Source: Akkermansiaceae bacterium (lineage in GTDB: Bacteria > Verrucomicrobiota > Verrucomicrobiia > Verrucomicrobiales > Akkermansiaceae). From it: DNA of 9,365 nt. This document shows, one piece after another, positions 6,852 to 9,365 of this stretch (the first letter of the stretch is position 1; each line of letters opens with the position of its first letter). The notes beneath the pieces are model-generated. The model saw nothing but the letters and a program-made list of their open reading frames with translations. It did not search any database and had not been told where the DNA came from. The DNA lies in contig JACMMB010000039.1 of NCBI GenBank assembly GCA_014379305.1, positions 1 through 9,365 of the forward strand. The letters are read 5' to 3'. The position numbers and the translations under genes are program-made.

Positions 6852-6871
6852 TTACACAGGAAGATTTGTAA
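6852..6871. promoter_or_regulatory. Possible operator TTACA-N10-TGTAA
   Basis: Inverted half-sites TTACA (6852-6856) and TGTAA (6867-6871) are separated by 10 bases in the intergenic region between the divergent peroxidase and tetR-family genes. The size is compatible with a dimeric helix-turn-helix regulator, and the location suits autoregulation. Five-base half-sites are short, so chance is not excluded. Confidence 0.3.
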
Positions 6872-6927
6872 CACATTTCCCGGCGGGCACAACAACGCAA
6901 TCACGTAGGGTGAAAGATTGACAAAGA

Positions 6928-7599
6928 ATGCGGGAAAGTTGGCTAGATGCCGTGCGTGTTTTGAAAGTGCCGGAAACCGGAGCCAAGCGGAAATTGCTGG
7001 ATGCGGCGGAGGCTCTGGTCGCAAAAAAAGGCTTCGATGGGGTCTCGGTGCGGGACGTAACGGGAGCAATCAAGGCGAATGTCGCGGCGGTGAATTATCA
7101 TTTCGGCAGCCGCGAGGGTTTGATGGATCTGGTGATGATGAAATCGCTTGGGCCTTTGTGTAAGGAACGTGCTAAAACCCTTGATGGATTGGGGAAAACG
7201 GCGTCCGTCGAGGCTTTGGTTTCCGCCTACGTCAGGGCCGTGCTCACGACGGCCGGAACCTTGGAGATGGAGCCGGAGTTTTTCCTGTGCCTGGTCGGCA
7301 GGGTGCAGGTGATTGAGGATGGGAACCTCCCGGAGCTGCTTTCCTTGGAACGCAAAAACGTGAGCCATCGGTATTTGAAAAGCTTGGCGCGGGCCTTGCC
7401 TGAAATGGACCCCGCCGAGCTTGCGATGCGGTGGGACTTTTTCGAGTCGGGCCTGGGGCAGGCCCTGTTATCGGTGAAATCCAAGGACAACGCACCGGAC
7501 CTCCTGGAATGTTGGAGCCGCTTCGGCGTATTGGGGCTATCCGGCGATCACTCAGTGGATAGTATGGAAGGCGGCCAGGGGATGCTGTTTGAACTTTAA
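6928..7599 (+). CDS. TetR/AcrR-family transcriptional regulator
   Basis: This 223-residue protein has an N-terminal TetR-type DNA-binding domain: GAKRKLLDAAEALVAKKGF (18-36), then the helix-turn-helix region 39-60, ending in the hallmark VNYHFGSREGLMDLVM (55-70). The C-terminal helical domain (about 75-215) should bind a small ligand and mediate dimerisation. It is divergent enough that no ligand can be proposed; the AVNYHFGS form recalls the CecR/YbiH type. It is divergent from the peroxidase/lipoprotein/SPFH block and may control that block or itself. The start is uncertain: the ATG at 6928 overlaps a perfect TTGACA at 6918-6923, and GTG codons at 6952 and 6967 would give more typical TetR N-termini. 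The stop lies 17 bases before the stop of the convergent gene. Confidence 0.88.
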   Translation: MRESWLDAVRVLKVPETGAKRKLLDAAEALVAKKGFDGVSVRDVTGAIKANVAAVNYHFGSREGLMDLVMMKSLGPLCKERAKTLDGLGKTASVEALVSAYVRAVLTTAGTLEMEPEFFLCLVGRVQVIEDGNLPELLSLERKNVSHRYLKSLARALPEMDPAELAMRWDFFESGLGQALLSVKSKDNAPDLLECWSRFGVLGLSGDHSVDSMEGGQGMLFEL

Positions 7600-7602
7600 A
7601 TC

Positions 7603-7639
7603 CCGGCAGAAAAATTTCAGTCCACTGCGGATTTTTTTT
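7603..7639 (+). terminator. Probable intrinsic terminator after the tetR-family gene
   Basis: CC (7603-7604) plus GCAG (7606-7609) can pair with CTGC plus GG (7625-7630), with one bulged G and a 15-nt loop. An A and eight T (7632-7639) follow. The stem is short, and the T-run also encodes the lysines near the C-terminus of the convergent gene, so the signal is only moderately convincing. Confidence 0.45.
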
Positions 7640-8048
7640 CCCGTTTCCTCGGGGTCGCCCAGTGGTCGACAGAGCTGTCGATGAGAAAATCATTGCCCAA
7701 GGCTTCGCGGCCGAGGAGGAGGCGGTTGATCATCCTTTTGCGGCAGACCAGACTGACCACGAAGCGTTTTTCGACTTCACCGAGCCGCAGGGTGGTCTCG
7801 ACAAAAATGCGTTCGCTGGGGTGGCCCGAGCTGCTGCGGACGCGCTTGCGGATTTTGATATCCTCTTCCAGCGTAATTAGCTTTTTGTCCTTGCGATCCA
7901 AGCGGACGGTGAATCGCACCCGGTTTCCGGGCAAATCGGTGATTTCAGCACAGTCGATCGCGCTGCTGCGCGCGCCGGTATCCGCCTTGGCGCGCATTCT
8001 GAAAGACCAATCGGGCAGTTCCACCCATTCCCGCCAGCCAATGATCAT
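7617..8048 (-). CDS. Retropepsin-like 'ATP-dependent zinc protease' family protein (PF05618)
   Basis: This is a small single-domain protein (143 aa from the ATG at 8048). It matches the family known as putative ATP-dependent zinc protease (COG4067, RimB-like), whose fold resembles retropepsins. Visible hallmarks are WREWVELPDW at the start, KADTGARSSAID (21-32) with the aspartic-protease-like DTGA (23-26), SSSGHPSERIFVET (72-85) and LLGREALGNDFLID (111-124). Family members often sit beside rimK-type glutamate ligases, but no ATP-grasp gene is visible here. There is no signal peptide, so it is probably cytosolic. A TTG at 8096 would give 159 residues; the ATG is preferred because the core begins right after it. 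It follows the lysozyme-fold gene on the same strand by 54 bases, so the two may share a transcript. Confidence 0.82.
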   Translation of the reverse strand: MIIGWREWVELPDWSFRMRAKADTGARSSAIDCAEITDLPGNRVRFTVRLDRKDKKLITLEEDIKIRKRVRSSSGHPSERIFVETTLRLGEVEKRFVVSLVCRKRMINRLLLGREALGNDFLIDSSVDHWATPRKREKKSAVD

Positions 8049-8102
8049 GCTCACTGCCGTCAATCCATACGAAACAAGGGGCGGAGCGTCAAACAAACTA
8101 CT

Positions 8103-8966
8103 TCAAAGACTCAGGCTATGCCGGTTCCAAAAAGCGCGGAGGCCGGCATTGTCCCCTTTGAAGACGCTGCGCTCCATCGGGTGGGCGATGCTGCCGAAGA
8201 AGCGGGGGCTGCGCCAGGCGGAAGTATTGTAATGCTTCGCGCGCGAAGCGCCGTTTTCCCAGACCACCCCTCCGTATTGCCACATCGACCAGCCGCCCCA
8301 GATGCCATAAAGTTCAGCGAGGCTGTCCGGGGTGAGGCCGCCAGCGTTCGACATGGTGCGCTCGGTGCCGCCGGGACCGTATAAGGCGATCCAATAGGGG
8401 GCGCGGCGGATTACGCTTTTCTGCTCAGGACTCGCCGCTCTCATGCGCGAACGCAGGCCATCGCTGTTTTCCAAATAAATGACCGGATAGACGCCCGTGC
8501 GCTGGTGGATGCGCTGGATGAAACCGACCAGGCGGCCCGGGGTTGACAGGGTATCGAAATCACCGACGAGCAGGATTTTGCTTTGGGAAATGCCTTTGGC
8601 GCGGGCGGTGGCCCTGACGCGATTGACAAAGCTATCCGCCTGCGCCGCCGGATCCTGATCCATGGTGACGAAGTGATAGGCACCTAGCAGCAGGCCCGCG
8701 CGGTCGGCGGATTTGAGAAAATCACCGAACTTCTCATCCAGCAGCGGGCCTTTCGCCGAGCGGGCGATGAGGGCCTGGGCACCGTTTTTCCGAAAGGCCG
8801 AGACATTGTGCTGGCTGTAGCGATCGCCACTTTTCTGGACTTCCTTGGGATCCCACCCGGAGACATTGAGCACGGCTGGCGAATCTGAGACACTCGTCCC
8901 GCCGAAGCCGCTACTTCCGCATTTGCAAAGCAAGGGCAGGCACAGCAGCGCGAGGATTTGTTTCAT
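8103..8966 (-). CDS. GH25 lysozyme-fold lipoprotein with altered active site
   Basis: The protein (287 aa) has a lipoprotein-like signal (MKQILALLCLPLLCKCGSSG) with Cys14 and Cys16 as possible lipidated residues; neither lipobox is canonical. Residues 31-285 match the GH25 (muramidase) barrel: VLNVSGWDP (32-40), LLGAYHFV (93-100) with DPAAQADSFVN (105-115), LLVGDFDTL (132-140), PVIYLENSD (161-169), PYWIALYG (190-197) and WSMWQYGG (226-233). In active GH25 enzymes the first motif has Asp (IDVSHW type) and the strand-4 motif is D-x-E, with the Glu catalytic. Here these are Asn34 and D136-F-D138, so the activity is doubtful. It may be a peptidoglycan-binding or weakly active relative in the outer envelope. 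It is divergent from the UPF0114-type gene, and the zinc-protease-family gene lies downstream. Confidence 0.85.
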   Translation of the reverse strand: MKQILALLCLPLLCKCGSSGFGGTSVSDSPAVLNVSGWDPKEVQKSGDRYSQHNVSAFRKNGAQALIARSAKGPLLDEKFGDFLKSADRAGLLLGAYHFVTMDQDPAAQADSFVNRVRATARAKGISQSKILLVGDFDTLSTPGRLVGFIQRIHQRTGVYPVIYLENSDGLRSRMRAASPEQKSVIRRAPYWIALYGPGGTERTMSNAGGLTPDSLAELYGIWGGWSMWQYGGVVWENGASRAKHYNTSAWRSPRFFGSIAHPMERSVFKGDNAGLRAFWNRHSLSL

Positions 8967-9026
8967 CGGGTCTATTCAAGCACTCCCGCCCGGCCGGTGA
9001 CAAGGATTGAAGCCCGAGCGCATTGA

Positions 9027-9040
9027 CCCATTAGAATGGG
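9027..9040. promoter_or_regulatory. Perfect palindrome, candidate operator
   Basis: CCCATT-AG-AATGGG is a 14-bp perfect inverted repeat in the middle of the divergent intergenic region between the GH25-like and UPF0114-like genes. Adding one bulged base extends the symmetry to TGACCCATT / AATGGGaTCA. It overlaps possible promoter elements (TTGACC at 9023, TAGAAT at 9032). No T-run follows, so it does not look like a terminator. Confidence 0.4.
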
Positions 9041-9131
9041 ATCATGTTAGCCAAGTCTCTTGGGGCGCGCGGATTTTTTTCGGCAATGCTCTTGCCATCC
9101 GGCGCAGAATCCACAATTCCTACCACCAGCC

Positions 9132-9365
9132 GTGACTGAAGAACCAACCCCACCCCGTCTGAGCCCTCTGGCTTCCCTGATTTTCAGTTCGCGCTGGTTG
9201 CAACTGCCGCTTTACCTCGGCCTGATCGTCGCGCAGGGGGTTTACGTGGTGCTGTTTTTAAAAGAGCTGCGGCACCTGATCTCGGAGGCGACGCGATTGA
9301 CGGAGCAACAGATGATGCTGATCGTGCTGGGCCTGATCGATGTGGTGATGATCTCGAACCTGCTG
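9132..9365 (+). CDS. UPF0114/YqhA-like (TIGR00645) membrane protein, 3'-partial
   Basis: Only the first 78 residues lie in the window; the frame is open to the edge. After a short polar start (MTEEPTPPRLSP) comes SRWLQLPLYLGLIVAQGVYV (20-39), inside the first transmembrane helix (about 23-45). A loop KELRHLISEATRLTEQQ follows, then the second helix beginning MMLIVLGLIDVVMISNLL (61-78). These blocks are the signature of the UPF0114/YqhA family of small inner-membrane proteins, usually about 160-200 residues, of unknown function. The GTG at 9132 is the best start; no in-frame ATG is close upstream. It is divergent from the GH25-like lipoprotein gene. A 31-codon ORF (9044-9139) overlaps its start by eight bases. 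Confidence 0.82.
   Translation, partial: MTEEPTPPRLSPLASLIFSSRWLQLPLYLGLIVAQGVYVVLFLKELRHLISEATRLTEQQMMLIVLGLIDVVMISNLL

Noticed and set aside
7244..7693. 149-codon minus-strand frame opposite the TetR-family gene
   Set aside because: Pro/Ser/Arg-rich translation typical of an antisense shadow in GC-rich DNA; it also overlaps the end of the convergent gene.
9082..9096. GGCAA-TGCTC-TTGCC hairpin before the UPF0114-type gene
   Set aside because: Five-bp stem with no T-run downstream on plus; the T-run at 9074-9080 lies on the wrong side for a plus-strand terminator, and in minus RNA it becomes A. Probably incidental.
1..9365. CRISPR arrays, tRNA or rRNA genes, insertion sequences, attachment sites, long direct repeats
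   Set aside because: None was seen on either strand; gene content and codon use appear uniform.

Overview
The window looks like a housekeeping chromosomal segment of a Gram-negative bacterium, most likely from the Verrucomicrobiota. This is inferred from gene content, moderately high GC, several envelope lipoproteins, a TyrA-AroA-Cmk-PlsC order, and start codons almost all lacking a Shine-Dalgarno sequence. No mobile element, CRISPR array, tRNA, rRNA or integration scar was seen. No non-coding stretch exceeds about 300 bases; the longest, about 220 bases at 6707-6927, carries several regulatory-looking signals.

Left part (1-1419, plus strand): the 3' portion of a polytopic membrane protein, then a 141-residue predicted lipoprotein with a charged linker and a conserved-looking C-terminal block, then a strong hairpin plus U-tract that ends exactly where the next start codon begins.

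Central operon (1420-4956, plus strand): prephenate/arogenate dehydrogenase (tyrA), EPSP synthase (aroA, with class II motifs), and a fused cytidylate kinase and 1-acylglycerol-3-phosphate acyltransferase. Spacing is tight (40 bases, then a 4-base ATGA overlap), so tyrosine/chorismate synthesis, CMP recycling and phospholipid synthesis are probably co-transcribed.

Minus-strand block (4996-6706): reading leftward, a secreted glutathione-peroxidase-family enzyme, a 54-residue predicted lipoprotein and an SPFH/band 7 membrane protein. The roughly 220-base region to its right is shared with a divergent TetR-family regulator. It holds a leftward-directed intrinsic terminator in the presumed leader of the peroxidase gene, a G8 tract and a possible operator.

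Right part (6928-9365): the TetR regulator converges on a minus-strand pair, a retropepsin-like 'ATP-dependent zinc protease' family protein (PF05618) and a GH25-lysozyme-fold lipoprotein whose acidic active-site residues look substituted. A divergent UPF0114/YqhA-like membrane protein starts at the right end and is cut by the window edge.

I did not find a convincing undescribed multi-gene system. The points most worth following are the hairpin abutting tyrA, the Cmk-PlsC fusion, the altered GH25 active site and the leader terminator upstream of the peroxidase.
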